NCBI RefSeq assembly: GCF_014649755.1 | Contig: NZ_BMTQ01000008.1 | Location: forward strand, 124,001 to 188,000 | DNA: 64,000 nt | Reading direction: 5' to 3' | Source: Streptomyces litmocidini | GTDB taxonomy: Bacteria; Actinomycetota; Actinomycetes; Streptomycetales; Streptomycetaceae | Part shown: in pieces, positions 25,941 through 35,318 of the stretch | Layout: each line of letters starts with the position of its first letter | Position numbering within the stretch: the stretch's first letter is position 1 | Notes under the pieces: model-generated | The model's database searches: none | What the model saw: the letters and a program-made list of their open reading frames with translations, nothing else | Told to the model about the DNA's origin: nothing | Program-made: the position numbers and the translations under genes

Positions 25941-27209
25941 TCAGTCACCGTCCAGCAGGGACCTCAGCCCCCGGGCGAGCCGCTCGTACTCCGCGGGGCG
26001 GTTGTAGATCTGGCCGCAGATACGGATCCCGCCGCCTCCCGGCCACGGCCAGACCAGAACCCGGCAGCCGACCCGGACCATGATCTCTTCACGCAGGGCC
26101 TCCGCCTCCGGTCTGGTCCGGGCGAACCGCGGCGGCAGCCGCAGGGCCCGCAGGGCGAGCCGGTCGTCGGCCGGCAGCGGGGTCACCCCCGGCAACTCGG
26201 CCAGCAGCGCGGCGCCGTGGGCCGCGAGGGCGCTGTTGTGGGCCCGTACCCGCTCCGCGCCGAGTGCGGCGAGCAGGTCCAGGCCGTCGGCCGCGGCGAG
26301 CAGGCCCGTGTAGTCCGCGGTGGCCCGGTACTCCACGGCGCGCGGGAAGCCCCGGTGGTCCTCCCAGGACGGAACGGGCGCGGGCACCCGGTCCCGCAGG
26401 GCGGGTGCGACCGCGAGAACGGCGGAGCCCGGGGGCGCGTACGCCCACTTGTGCAGGTTGCCGAACCACACGTCCGGCCGGCCGGCCAGCGGGGTGGCCA
26501 GCATGCCGGGCGCGTGGGCGCCGTCCACGACGGTGGTCACCCCGCGATCGGCGAGGTCGGCGAGAAGCCGTGGCCCGGCGACGATCCGGGCCGTGGGTGA
26601 GGTGATCTGGTCGAGCACCGCCACCCGGGTACGGGGGGTGACCGCGGCGAGCACCCTCCGGCGCACCGCGCTCTCGTCCGGCAGCTCCGGGTCGAGGGAG
26701 ACAGTGACGAGCCGGGCCCGGCGCGCAGCGGCCGCGACCACGGTGCCGTAGCCGTGGTCGGTGACCAGGACCTCGTCGTCGGGGCCGAGTCCGAGGGCGT
26801 CCAGGGCCAGGTGCGCTGCCTCGGTCGCGTTCGTGACCAGCGCTGTTCCCTCCGGGTCGGCGCCGAGGTGGGCGGCGATCCGCGTCCGGGCGGCAGCGAG
26901 CCGGTCCGGGGCGCCGAGGAAGAAGGCGTCCGGGTCGGCGGCCGCCTCGGCCGCGAGTCGCCGGTGCGCGCGGGCGACCGGGAGCGGGACGGCGCCGAAG
27001 GAGCCGTGGTTGAGGTGGGCCACCCGCGCGTCGAGCCGGAAGAGTTCGGGACCGCCGGGGAAGACCCCTGGCTGCGCCGGAGCGCCGGCGCCTACGGCCG
27101 CCGGGCCGTTGCCACCGCCGTGCGCGGGGTGCCCCGTACCGCCGAGCGCTGTGCCGCCCGCACCGCTCGTCCCGCCCGGCGCGATGCCGCCCGCGCCTCC
27201 GGGCGTCAT
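25941..27209 (-). CDS. Class-V aminotransferase-fold PLP enzyme
   Basis: The protein has 422 residues. The first 45 or so are a Gly/Ala/Pro-rich low-complexity lead, and the true start may be internal. The core is fold-type I of the isopenicillin-N epimerase/cysteine-desulfurase branch: HLNHGSFGAVP, TNATEAAHLAL, DQITSPTARI, VVDGAHAPGM and the PLP lysine in FGNLHKWAYAPPG. It ends with GGIRICGQIYNRPAEYE. These enzymes act as epimerases, desulfurases or lyases; the substrate is unknown. The ATG overlaps the stop of the secreted-protein gene upstream (ATGA), which is odd because the partner is exported. Confidence 0.85.
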   Translation of the reverse strand: MTPGGAGGIAPGGTSGAGGTALGGTGHPAHGGGNGPAAVGAGAPAQPGVFPGGPELFRLDARVAHLNHGSFGAVPLPVARAHRRLAAEAAADPDAFFLGAPDRLAAARTRIAAHLGADPEGTALVTNATEAAHLALDALGLGPDDEVLVTDHGYGTVVAAAARRARLVTVSLDPELPDESAVRRRVLAAVTPRTRVAVLDQITSPTARIVAGPRLLADLADRGVTTVVDGAHAPGMLATPLAGRPDVWFGNLHKWAYAPPGSAVLAVAPALRDRVPAPVPSWEDHRGFPRAVEYRATADYTGLLAAADGLDLLAALGAERVRAHNSALAAHGAALLAELPGVTPLPADDRLALRALRLPPRFARTRPEAEALREEIMVRVGCRVLVWPWPGGGGIRICGQIYNRPAEYERLARGLRSLLDGD

Positions 27210-29188
27210 CGGACCTCGGCCGTGGCCGTGCGGCCCGGGGCCACCTTGACGCGGACGGTCGTGTACACGGCGCCGTCGATCACCCGGATCCGTGCCGGGC
27301 GGGCGACGCCGTCGACGGTGATCACGTCGTGGCTGCCGGGGAAGCGTGCCTCCCAGGTGTACGGGGCGGAGCCCGAGGTGTGGGTGAGCGTGGAGCGGTG
27401 GGCGCCCTCGTGCTTGAGCGCGAAGGCCGAGTCACCGATCCGCAGGTCCTCCACGGCGAGCCACGCCATGCCGGAGGGCAGGCGGGACCGGGTGGTGAGC
27501 AGACGCGCGGGGGCGTTCGGCGTGACGCCCATGAGGCCCTGGACGGTCTGGGCGATCAGGGTGAAGGACACCTCGGGGTAGTCGCCGTTGGTGCCCTGGC
27601 GGGTGTTGACGTGCTGGACGTCCTTCTGGGCGTAGACGCGCCGCATCCATTTCCAGGCGGTGTCCGGACGGTTGTTGGTGAAGAAGGTGTCGGGGAGGTA
27701 GGTGAGGGCCTCGATGTTCTCGGGGCGGTCCTCGCCCTCGGCCTGGGCGTCGACGTAGTCGAGGTAGGCCTCGCGCCGGGCGCCGGGCTCGATGATCTGC
27801 TTCATCGGCATGAACCAGCTGTTCTCCTTGCCCCAACCGGTCAGCGGCCGTCCGTCGACGGTGTAGCCGCGGACCATGCCGGCGCCCGAACCGTCACCGC
27901 TCCAGGTCGTGTTGAAGTACGTGCGGAGCTCGCGGGCACGGCGCGCGAAGTCGGCGGCCGTGCGGGCGTCGCCCTTGGCACGGGCCAGCGCGGCCATCGC
28001 CCGGTACGCCTGGTACTGGGAGCCGATGGCGTCGCCGGCCTCGGCGAGCGGCTCGTCGCTCTGCTCGTTGTAACTGGCCACGCCCTGGAAGATGCCTCTC
28101 CCGGTGCCCTCGGCGACCTTCACTCGGTCGCCGTTGTCCTTCCGGCCGTCGTGGAGGGTGACGAACTCCTCGGTGGCGTGACGGTAGAAGTCCCACAGCA
28201 CCGGGTCGTCGAGGTAGCTCCGGTCGCCGGTCCAGCGGTACGCCTCCTCGGCCTTCTGCACGAGCTCGAAGACGGCGGGGACCTCACGGACGAAGAGATC
28301 GGGGCGGCGGTAGTCGATGGACAGGTAGGTGCGGTTGTCGAAGTTGAGCGCCCAGACGGGGTAGTAGGCGTGCTCGGCGGTGGCGGACGCGGCGAAGGCG
28401 CGGAGCATCGCCTTGTTCTCGGCGTGCAGTCCGAGCACGCCGGCGCCGACGAGCTGGTGGGCCGTGTCGCGGGAGTAGTAGCCGCTGCGGTTGGCGTAGC
28501 CGGCCCAGTAGGAGGGGGCGTAGACGCCGGTGCCGGTGCCGCCGGTCTGGCGCTCGTCCGCGTTCAGCGGCCCGGGGGTGCCCGGGAGGTGGACCCAGCT
28601 GCCGGCCTTGTGGGTGGCCCAGGCGAACATCTCGGCGGCCTCGGGGTCGCTGGAGGTGACCCGGGGAGTGGCGGGGGTGGCCGGGGAGACCATGACGTCG
28701 TCGGCGTTGACCCAGCCCTGGCCGGACTCGAAGGCGATCTCCAGGCGGTCGCCGGGGGCGAGGGTGACCGGGCCGAGGGTGTGGCGGCGGTACTGAGCGG
28801 TGGCGGGCAGGTCGAGGGAGGCGGCGGGAGAGCCGTTGACCCGCAGGACGTACCGGCCGCCCGGACCGCCGGTGGCGATCCAGGCGGAGATCGTGTACGC
28901 GCCGTGGCCGGTGGCGGTCACCGTCTGGGAGACCTTCATGCCGCTGCCCGCGTCGAGGTACGCGAGCCGGGCACCGGCGTGCGGGTGGTTGACGGCGGTC
29001 CCCGTGCCGGGGGTGAACTCCCAGCCGCTGCCCCCGCCTTCGAAGCCGGGGTCGCTCACGGTGAGGAGCGCCGGGGCGGTGGGCGCGGCCTCGGCCTCGG
29101 CAGCGGGGGCCGCCGGGGCGACCGCGAGGGGGGCCAGCGCGGCGAGCAGGGCGGTCGCGGATCTGAGAGCCGGACGGGAACGCGGCAT
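27206..29188 (-). CDS. Secreted CBM plus six-hairpin-type putative glycosidase
   Basis: The protein has 660 residues. The ATG at 29188 has a GGGAGAA ribosome site; a longer form from 29236 would put 16 residues in front of the signal. A Sec signal ends near APAAPAAEA. Residues about 40-175 look like a jelly-roll carbohydrate-binding module (DPGFEGGGSGWEFTPG, WIATGGPGGRYVLRVNG, GQGWVNADDV). The remainder (about 180-600) is helix-rich with WFMPMKQIIEPG, NIEALTYLPDTFF and TRQGTNGDYPEVSF. This recalls (alpha/alpha)6-barrel six-hairpin glycosidases, although I could not pick a GH family or the catalytic acids. It is divergent from the galactoside-type ABC operon, across a shared promoter region. 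That suggests it frees the sugar that the operon imports. Confidence 0.72.
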   Translation of the reverse strand: MPRSRPALRSATALLAALAPLAVAPAAPAAEAEAAPTAPALLTVSDPGFEGGGSGWEFTPGTGTAVNHPHAGARLAYLDAGSGMKVSQTVTATGHGAYTISAWIATGGPGGRYVLRVNGSPAASLDLPATAQYRRHTLGPVTLAPGDRLEIAFESGQGWVNADDVMVSPATPATPRVTSSDPEAAEMFAWATHKAGSWVHLPGTPGPLNADERQTGGTGTGVYAPSYWAGYANRSGYYSRDTAHQLVGAGVLGLHAENKAMLRAFAASATAEHAYYPVWALNFDNRTYLSIDYRRPDLFVREVPAVFELVQKAEEAYRWTGDRSYLDDPVLWDFYRHATEEFVTLHDGRKDNGDRVKVAEGTGRGIFQGVASYNEQSDEPLAEAGDAIGSQYQAYRAMAALARAKGDARTAADFARRARELRTYFNTTWSGDGSGAGMVRGYTVDGRPLTGWGKENSWFMPMKQIIEPGARREAYLDYVDAQAEGEDRPENIEALTYLPDTFFTNNRPDTAWKWMRRVYAQKDVQHVNTRQGTNGDYPEVSFTLIAQTVQGLMGVTPNAPARLLTTRSRLPSGMAWLAVEDLRIGDSAFALKHEGAHRSTLTHTSGSAPYTWEARFPGSHDVITVDGVARPARIRVIDGAVYTTVRVKVAPGRTATAEVR

Positions 29189-29248
29189 GGGGTTCTCCCG
29201 GAGCGTGGGTGGACTCGGCGCGCGGCACGCTAGCAATCACCATGACGG

Positions 29249-29314
29249 CTTGCAATGGTTCCCGCATCCATCAGACGACAGAACAATCGAAAGTTTTCAT
29301 CGATTCATTGCAAG
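29249..29314. promoter_or_regulatory. Divergent promoter region with CTTGCAATG inverted repeats
   Basis: CTTGCAATG (29249-29257) and CATTGCAAG (29306-29314) are exact inverted copies that flank an A/T-rich stretch between two divergent genes. TTGCAA-centred sites are typical of the LacI family, for example MalR-type operators of Streptomyces. The LacI gene at 34234 is the obvious candidate to bind here. Confidence 0.55.
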
Positions 29315-29344
29315 TAGGGAGAGGCGCTTGTACTGTCCCGGCTC

Positions 29345-30724
29345 ATGACACACAGCGACCGCAACGGAGCGGCCAGACCGATCGGACGCAGAGGCGTCCT
29401 GCGCACGGGCGGCGCCCTCGCCGCCACCGGCCTCGGGGGCCTCGCCCTCTCCGGCTGCACCGGCACCGGCACGGACGGAGGCACGGGCCGGGCCGGCGAC
29501 CCGAAGAAGGGCGAGATCACCGTCTGGTCCTGGCAGGGGCCCGCCACCGAACTCAAGGCCCTCCTGCCGGACTTCAACCGGGTCTACCCGGACATCAGGG
29601 TCACGGTCCAGGACATCGGGAACCCGGCCATCTGGGACAAGATCACCACCGGTCTGGCCGCGGGCGGCCAAGGGCTCGCCGACGTCCTCCACATAGGCGT
29701 CGACTACCTTCCCGGCTACGTCGAGCGGTTCCCCGGCGGCCTCGCCGACCTCGGCCCGCTCGGCGCCACCCGGCACAAGGACGCCTTCGCCGCCGGCCTC
29801 TGGCAGACCGTCTGCCCCGACGGCAAGCGCGTGAACGCCCTGCCCTGGGAGGCCAATTCGGCCGGCTTCTACTACCGCGTCGACCTCTTCGAGAAGGCGG
29901 GCGTCGACGCCGGGGCCCTCCAGACCTGGGACGAGACGATCGAAGCCGGCAAGCGCCTCAAGGCCAGGACCGGCGTCCACCTCCTCGGCATCGACAAGCC
30001 GGCCTCCCAGCCCGATGCCGCCAACTTCTTCCAGATGCTGCTCCAGCTCCAGGGCGCCTTCTACTTCGACCTCGAAGGCCGGGTCACCCTCGACTCGCCC
30101 GAGGCCGTACGGGCCATGACGCTGATCAAGACCATGAACGACGCCGGTCTCGTCAGCGACCTCGCCGGCGGCTGGAACGCCCTCATGAGCTCCCTCAAGA
30201 AGGGCACCAACGCCGTCGTGCCCTGGCCCACGTGGTTCGGGGGCATCGTCGAGGAGCAGGTGCCCGCCGAGGCCGGCAAGTGGAAGGTGCGGCTCCCGCC
30301 CGCCGTGCGCCGCGGCGGCCCCACCGCCGCCACCGTGAACTCCACCCACCTCGCCGTCGCGGGCAGCAGCAGGCACCAGGCGGCAGCCTGGTCCTTCGTC
30401 GAGTTCGCCCTCACCCGCCCCGCCTCCCAGGTGCGGATCTACCGGGGCAAGGGCATCGCCCCCGCGCTCATGAAGGCCTACGACGACGCCGTGTTCCACG
30501 AGCCCTCGGCCTTCTTCAGCGGCCAGAAGAAGGGCGAGATCTTCCTCGCCGCCCTCAAGGCGCCCTCCCCGGCCGTGAACTACACCTCCGACTACGCCCG
30601 CGCTCTCAAGCTGGTCACCGACGCACAGTCCAGGGTCCTCCTCAAGGGCGCCGACCCGGCGACCGTGCTCCGCGAGGCGGCCTCCGAACTCGTCCGCCAG
30701 ACCGGCCGGAAGGCCGCCCGGTGA
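29345..30724 (+). CDS. Sugar ABC transporter substrate-binding lipoprotein
   Basis: The protein has 459 residues. The N-terminus combines twin Arg (GRRGVLRTGG) with a lipobox LALSGC (Cys near residue 38), a Tat-type lipoprotein signal. The rest is a type-1 sugar-binding protein (ITVWSWQGPATELKALLPDF, LPWEANSAGFYYRVDLFEKAG). Its stop overlaps the permease start (GTGA). It is the first of five tightly overlapped genes ending in a LacI regulator. The GH36 gene in the operon points to alpha-galactosides such as melibiose or raffinose-type sugars; this is inference. Confidence 0.9.
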   Translation: MTHSDRNGAARPIGRRGVLRTGGALAATGLGGLALSGCTGTGTDGGTGRAGDPKKGEITVWSWQGPATELKALLPDFNRVYPDIRVTVQDIGNPAIWDKITTGLAAGGQGLADVLHIGVDYLPGYVERFPGGLADLGPLGATRHKDAFAAGLWQTVCPDGKRVNALPWEANSAGFYYRVDLFEKAGVDAGALQTWDETIEAGKRLKARTGVHLLGIDKPASQPDAANFFQMLLQLQGAFYFDLEGRVTLDSPEAVRAMTLIKTMNDAGLVSDLAGGWNALMSSLKKGTNAVVPWPTWFGGIVEEQVPAEAGKWKVRLPPAVRRGGPTAATVNSTHLAVAGSSRHQAAAWSFVEFALTRPASQVRIYRGKGIAPALMKAYDDAVFHEPSAFFSGQKKGEIFLAALKAPSPAVNYTSDYARALKLVTDAQSRVLLKGADPATVLREAASELVRQTGRKAAR

Positions 30725-31617
30725 GCCTGGCGACACCGCTCCCGGCCGCCGCCCGCCCCCGGCGGCGCGGCCGGGCGGCCCCGTACCTCTTCGTGCTGCC
30801 GGCCCTGCTGCTCTTCTCCGTCTTCAAGCTCTACCCGATCGGCTGGTCCTTCGTGATCAGCCTGCACCGCACCGTCGCGGGCACGGAGACCTTCGTCGGC
30901 TTCGACAACTACCGGCGGCTGCTCGACGACCCGTTGCTGTGGACCGCGCTCCGCAACACGACGATCGTCCTGGCCGTACAGGTCCCGCTGATGCTGGCCC
31001 TCGCCACCGCTCTCGCCGTCGCCCTGAACTCCACGCTCCTGCGCGGCCGCGCGGTCTTCCGGCTGGGCTTCTTCCTTCCGATGGTCACCGGCCTCGTCGC
31101 GTACGGCATCGTCTTCTCGGTCCTCCTCAACAAGGACTACGGCCTCGTCAACTGGCTGCTCGGCCTCGTCGGCGTCGACCCGGTGCCCTGGCTCACCGAC
31201 GGCCTGTGGGCCCGGATCTCCCTGGGCCTCGCCCTCACCTGGCACTACACCGGCTACAACGCCGTCATCCTGCTCGCCCGCCTCCAGACCGTGCCCGCGG
31301 AGCTGTACGACGCCGCCGCCGTCGACGGGGCCGGCGCCCTCGCAGCGTTCCGTCACGTCACCCTGCCCGGGCTGCGCCCCGCGCTACTGCTCACCACCGT
31401 CCTGTCCACCATCGGCACGCTGCAGCTCTTCGACGAGCCGACGGTCCTCACCGGCGGCGGCCCCGACAACGCCACCCTCACCATCGGCGTGTACCTCTAC
31501 CGCAACGCCTTCGCCTACGCGGACTTCGGCTACGCCTCCGCCCTCGCCTACGCCCTCACCCTGCTCATCGGCCTCCTCGGCCTGGTCCAGTTCCGCCTCC
31601 TGGGAGACAAGTCGTGA
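30721..31617 (+). CDS. Sugar ABC transporter permease (MalF-type)
   Basis: The protein has 298 residues, from a GTG that overlaps the binding-protein stop. Six membrane segments are visible, starting with PYLFVLPALLLFSVFKLYP. The EAA loop is ELYDAAAVDGAGALAAFRHVTLPGLRPA. It is intact, unlike the equivalent subunit at 10320. It pairs with the next gene to form the channel, and a shared ATPase from elsewhere in the genome must power it. Confidence 0.92.
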   Translation: MSLATPLPAAARPRRRGRAAPYLFVLPALLLFSVFKLYPIGWSFVISLHRTVAGTETFVGFDNYRRLLDDPLLWTALRNTTIVLAVQVPLMLALATALAVALNSTLLRGRAVFRLGFFLPMVTGLVAYGIVFSVLLNKDYGLVNWLLGLVGVDPVPWLTDGLWARISLGLALTWHYTGYNAVILLARLQTVPAELYDAAAVDGAGALAAFRHVTLPGLRPALLLTTVLSTIGTLQLFDEPTVLTGGGPDNATLTIGVYLYRNAFAYADFGYASALAYALTLLIGLLGLVQFRLLGDKS

Positions 31618-32465
31618 GACACGCCATGACGAACCGGGGCCCGGGCCGGCGGGCCGGCCGCTCGCTCCTGCTCACCTCCGGCCTCGCGATCGCCCTCGCC
31701 GCCGTCGCCGTGCCCTTCTACTGGCTCGTCGTCGGCGCCACCCACAGCTCGCGCGAACTCTTCACGAGCCCGCCGCCGCTGCTCCCCGGCGGCCACCTCG
31801 CCGAGAACCTCGCCACCCTCCAGGACACCGCCCACTTCGGCCGGGTCGTCCTCAACTCCCTCGGCATCGCCGGCGTCTACACGCTCCTCGCGGGGGCGGT
31901 CTGCACCCTCGCCGGATACGGCTTCGCCACCTACCGCTTCCGCGGCCGCGAGACGCTCTTCGGGCTGCTCATGCTGGGGCTCGTCGTGCCCGCCCAGATC
32001 ACGCTCGTGCCGCTCTTCCGCATGATGGCCGAGCTCCAGTGGCTCGGCACCTACCAGGCCGTCATCGCCCCCGACCTCGCCCTGCCCTTCGGCATCTTCC
32101 TCATGCGGCAGTCCATGGCGGCGCTCCCGAAGGAGCTGCTCGACTCCGGCCGCATGGACGGATGCGGTGAGCTGCGGCTCTTCCTGAGGGTCGTGCTGCC
32201 GCCGATGCGGCCCGCCCTCGCGGCCCTCGCGATCTTCCTCTTCCTCTACCAGTGGAACGACTTCGTGTGGCCGCTGATCGTGCTGCGCGACGAACTCACC
32301 TTCACCATCCCCGTCGCCCTCGCTCCCCTCCAGGGACTCGACGAGACCGACTACGGCGCCATCCTCGCCGGAACCTCGGTCGCCGCCGTCCCCATGGCGG
32401 TCGTCTTCCTGCTCCTCCAGCGTCACTTCGTCTCCGGCCTCCTCGCGGGCGCCGTCAAGGAATGA
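31614..32465 (+). CDS. Sugar ABC transporter permease (MalG-type)
   Basis: The protein has 283 residues from the GTG at 31614, which overlaps the previous stop; an ATG four codons later is an alternative. Six hydrophobic segments are present. The EAA loop (ELLDSGRMDGCGELRLFLRVVLPPMRPA) and the C-terminal FVSGLLAGAVKE are characteristic of MalG-like subunits. The stop overlaps the GH36 start (ATGA). Confidence 0.92.
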   Translation: MRHAMTNRGPGRRAGRSLLLTSGLAIALAAVAVPFYWLVVGATHSSRELFTSPPPLLPGGHLAENLATLQDTAHFGRVVLNSLGIAGVYTLLAGAVCTLAGYGFATYRFRGRETLFGLLMLGLVVPAQITLVPLFRMMAELQWLGTYQAVIAPDLALPFGIFLMRQSMAALPKELLDSGRMDGCGELRLFLRVVLPPMRPALAALAIFLFLYQWNDFVWPLIVLRDELTFTIPVALAPLQGLDETDYGAILAGTSVAAVPMAVVFLLLQRHFVSGLLAGAVKE

Positions 32466-34237
32466 CCATGACTCTCCAGGCCCGGGCCGACGAGCCCGTG
32501 ACCACCGCGCACGAGACTCCGGTGCCCGCCGAACCCCTTCACGACGGGGTCTCGATCGCCCTCCTCGCCCCCGGCACCACCCCCTCCCGGACCCTGACCC
32601 CCCTCCCGGACGGACTGCTCGCCCTCGACGTCCACGCCCCCGGCGTCCCCGTCGAGATCCGCCTCTCCGTCCCCCTCGGCGACGCGGCCGGCTACTGGCA
32701 TCCGCAGGGCGGCTGGCGCCGCACCCTCGTCCCCGACTGGGCCGGGCGGGCCGCCACCTGCCTCGTCGACGGCCCCGCCGCCGGCTCCCTGTACGAGCAC
32801 TCCGGCGCCACCCTCCTCACCTGGGCCGCCGCCGACCCCGTCACCGAGGCCACGGTCCGCTTCGGCGTCTCCGAGGAGAACGACACCCACGTCGTCCACC
32901 TCCGGCTGCCCGCCGCCGATCGCCCCCACCGTCTGCTGCTCGCGCCCCGCGCACCCTCCGTCGCCGCCGCCCTGCGCCCGATCCGCGCCCACCTCGCCGC
33001 CGCCCACCCTCCGATGCACGTCCCGGACACGGCCCGCGTCCCCGTCTACTCCACCTGGTACGCCTTCAACCAGAACGTCACCGCCGCCGCCGTCGAGAGC
33101 CAGGCGGCACTCGCGGCCGAACTCGGCTGCGGGGTGCTGATCCTCGACGACGGCTGGCAGGCGCACGGCAACGGCCGCGGCTACGCGGGCGTCGGCGACT
33201 GGCGGCCCGATCCCGCGAAGTTCCCCGACCTCGCCGCGCACGTGGCCGCCGTCCGCGCCCACGGCCTGCGTCACCTCCTCTGGGTGGCCCCCCTGCTGCT
33301 CGGCCCGCAGGCCGACTGCCACGACCGGTGGGCCTCCGCGGCCCCCCGCCCCGCCACCGTGCCCGGCGCCCACGTCCTCGATCCCCGCCGTCCCGAGGTG
33401 CGCCGGCACGTCGTCGACCTGTGTGTCTCCCTCGTCCGCGACTACGGACTCGACGGGCTGAAGCTCGACTTCCTCGACGAGGCCGCCGTCCACGCGGGCG
33501 ACGGCGGCGGCGACGTCGGCCACGCCATGACCCTGCTCCTCGACGGGCTGCGGCAGGAGCTCGAGGCCGTCCGGCCCGGGATCCTGCTGGAACTGCGCCA
33601 GCCGTACACGGGACCCGGCATGGCCCCGTACGGGAACATGCTGCGTTCCTTCGACTGTCCGGCGGACGCCACCGCCAACCGGATGAACACGCTCGACACC
33701 GCTCTCCTCGCGGTCGGCGGCGCCGTCCACTCCGACATGCTCATGTGGTCGCACGGCGCCGGTACCGAGGCCGTGGCCAGGCAGTTGATCGGGGCCCTGC
33801 ACTCCGTACCGCAGATCTCCGTGCGCCTCGACGAGGTGCCCCGGGAGCACCGGGAGACCGTGCGGTTCTGGCTCGGGTGGTGGCGTCGGCACCGCGAGCT
33901 GATCCTCGACGGCGAGACCGAGCCGGGGCGGCCCGACGAGCTGTACCCGCTGGTGCGCTCGGCCCGGGGCGAGGAGTGCCTGATCAGCGTGCACGGCGAC
34001 CGGGTCGCGACCCTCGACACGGCCGCGTACCGCACCTTCCACCTGGTGAACGGTTCCGGCCGGGACCGGGTGATGGTCGAGGTCACGGGCGGCGGCGGAC
34101 CGGTGAGGGCCCGGGTCCACGGTCCCGACGGCCGTATGATGAATGATCCGCCGACGCTCCTGCCGGACGGACCACGGCCCCTGGCCGTCCCGCGCGGCGG
34201 CCTGGTGTCGTTCACACTCACGGAAGGACCGCGATGA
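32462..34237 (+). CDS. GH36-type alpha-galactosidase-like enzyme
   Basis: The protein has 591 residues and no signal peptide. The N-terminal third is a beta-rich domain and the centre is a TIM barrel with VYSTWYAFNQNVT, LILDDGWQAHG and GLRHLLWVAP. The putative nucleophile Asp is in LKLDFLDEA and the acid/base region is near RSFDCPADATANR. These are GH36/GH31-clan features, and alpha-galactosidase is the most likely activity. Being cytoplasmic, it would split sugars brought in by the three genes before it. It overlaps both neighbours by four bases. It is somewhat shorter than the classic 700-residue GH36 enzymes. Confidence 0.8.
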   Translation: MTMTLQARADEPVTTAHETPVPAEPLHDGVSIALLAPGTTPSRTLTPLPDGLLALDVHAPGVPVEIRLSVPLGDAAGYWHPQGGWRRTLVPDWAGRAATCLVDGPAAGSLYEHSGATLLTWAAADPVTEATVRFGVSEENDTHVVHLRLPAADRPHRLLLAPRAPSVAAALRPIRAHLAAAHPPMHVPDTARVPVYSTWYAFNQNVTAAAVESQAALAAELGCGVLILDDGWQAHGNGRGYAGVGDWRPDPAKFPDLAAHVAAVRAHGLRHLLWVAPLLLGPQADCHDRWASAAPRPATVPGAHVLDPRRPEVRRHVVDLCVSLVRDYGLDGLKLDFLDEAAVHAGDGGGDVGHAMTLLLDGLRQELEAVRPGILLELRQPYTGPGMAPYGNMLRSFDCPADATANRMNTLDTALLAVGGAVHSDMLMWSHGAGTEAVARQLIGALHSVPQISVRLDEVPREHRETVRFWLGWWRRHRELILDGETEPGRPDELYPLVRSARGEECLISVHGDRVATLDTAAYRTFHLVNGSGRDRVMVEVTGGGGPVRARVHGPDGRMMNDPPTLLPDGPRPLAVPRGGLVSFTLTEGPR

Positions 34238-35256
34238 AGGTCGGCATCACCGACGTCGCAGCCCGCGCACAGGTCAGTGAGGCCACCGTCAGCCGGGTGA
34301 TCAACCGGCGTCAGGGGGTGTCCCGCAAGACACGCGAGGCGGTCGAGCGGGCCATGGCCGAACTCGGTTACGAGCGCCCCACCCAGGGCCAGCTGGTGGC
34401 GGTCGTCACCGAATTCGTCTCGAACCCGTTCTTCGCCGACGTCGCCGAGCGGATCGAGTCCGCACTCGCCCCCCACGGCCTCAAGACCGTCCTGTGTCCC
34501 GTCTTCCCCGGCGGCGTCCAGGAACTGGACTTCCTCACCGCGCTCATCGACAAGGGCGTGGCCGCCGTGGTCTTCCTCTCCGCCTCCAACACGGTGGAGG
34601 GTGCCGACACCGAGAGCTACGAGCTGCTGCGCCAGCGCCGCGTCCCCTATGTCGGCGTCAACGGCGAGTTCGCCGACGGCGTGCCCGTTCCCGTCTACTC
34701 CACCGACGACGCCCTCGCCGCCGAGTTGGCCGTCGACCACCTCCACCGGCTCGGCCACCGCCGCATCGGCATGGCCTCCGGCCCCGCCGGGAACCGGCCC
34801 GCCGACCGGCGGGTGCGCGGTTTCGTCGGGGCGATGGCCCGGCGTGGCGCCGAGGACGCCGAACGGTGGGTCGTCCGCCAGTCCTACACCGTGGAAGGCG
34901 GGCAGGCCGCCGCCGCGGCCCTCGTGGCGCAGGGCGCCACCGCCATCGTCGCCGCCAGCGACTACATGGCCCTCGGCGCCATCCGGGGCATCCGGCGGCA
35001 GGGTCTCTCCGTGCCCGCCGACGTCTCGGTGGTCGGTTACGACGGCTCGACCGTCACCGAGTTCACCGACCCCGCGCTCACCACCGTCCGCCAGCCGGCC
35101 GACCGGCTCGCCCTGGAGGTGGGCCGCAGCGTCCTCGCCCTGGTCAGCAACCGCGAGGTGCCGACCGGCGAACTCCTCTTCGACCCGGAGCTGGTGATCC
35201 GGGCCTCCACGGGACCGGTGCCGGGCGTGCAGGACGGGACCTCGTCGCCCGGCTGA
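34234..35256 (+). CDS. LacI-family regulator of the GH36 operon
   Basis: The protein has 340 residues. An N-terminal LacI helix-turn-helix (ITDVAARAQVSEATVSRVIN) and hinge are followed by a periplasmic-binding-like effector domain (about 60-330). The start overlaps the GH36 stop (ATGA), so the repressor is made with the operon it probably controls. The likely target is the TTGCAATG pair at 29249-29314. Confidence 0.9.
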   Translation: MKVGITDVAARAQVSEATVSRVINRRQGVSRKTREAVERAMAELGYERPTQGQLVAVVTEFVSNPFFADVAERIESALAPHGLKTVLCPVFPGGVQELDFLTALIDKGVAAVVFLSASNTVEGADTESYELLRQRRVPYVGVNGEFADGVPVPVYSTDDALAAELAVDHLHRLGHRRIGMASGPAGNRPADRRVRGFVGAMARRGAEDAERWVVRQSYTVEGGQAAAAALVAQGATAIVAASDYMALGAIRGIRRQGLSVPADVSVVGYDGSTVTEFTDPALTTVRQPADRLALEVGRSVLALVSNREVPTGELLFDPELVIRASTGPVPGVQDGTSSPG

Positions 35257-35318
35257 GGCCCCGCGCACCGCGACGACCTCCTCCTGGTCCCGCAACGGCG
35301 CGGGGACCCGCGGCGTCC

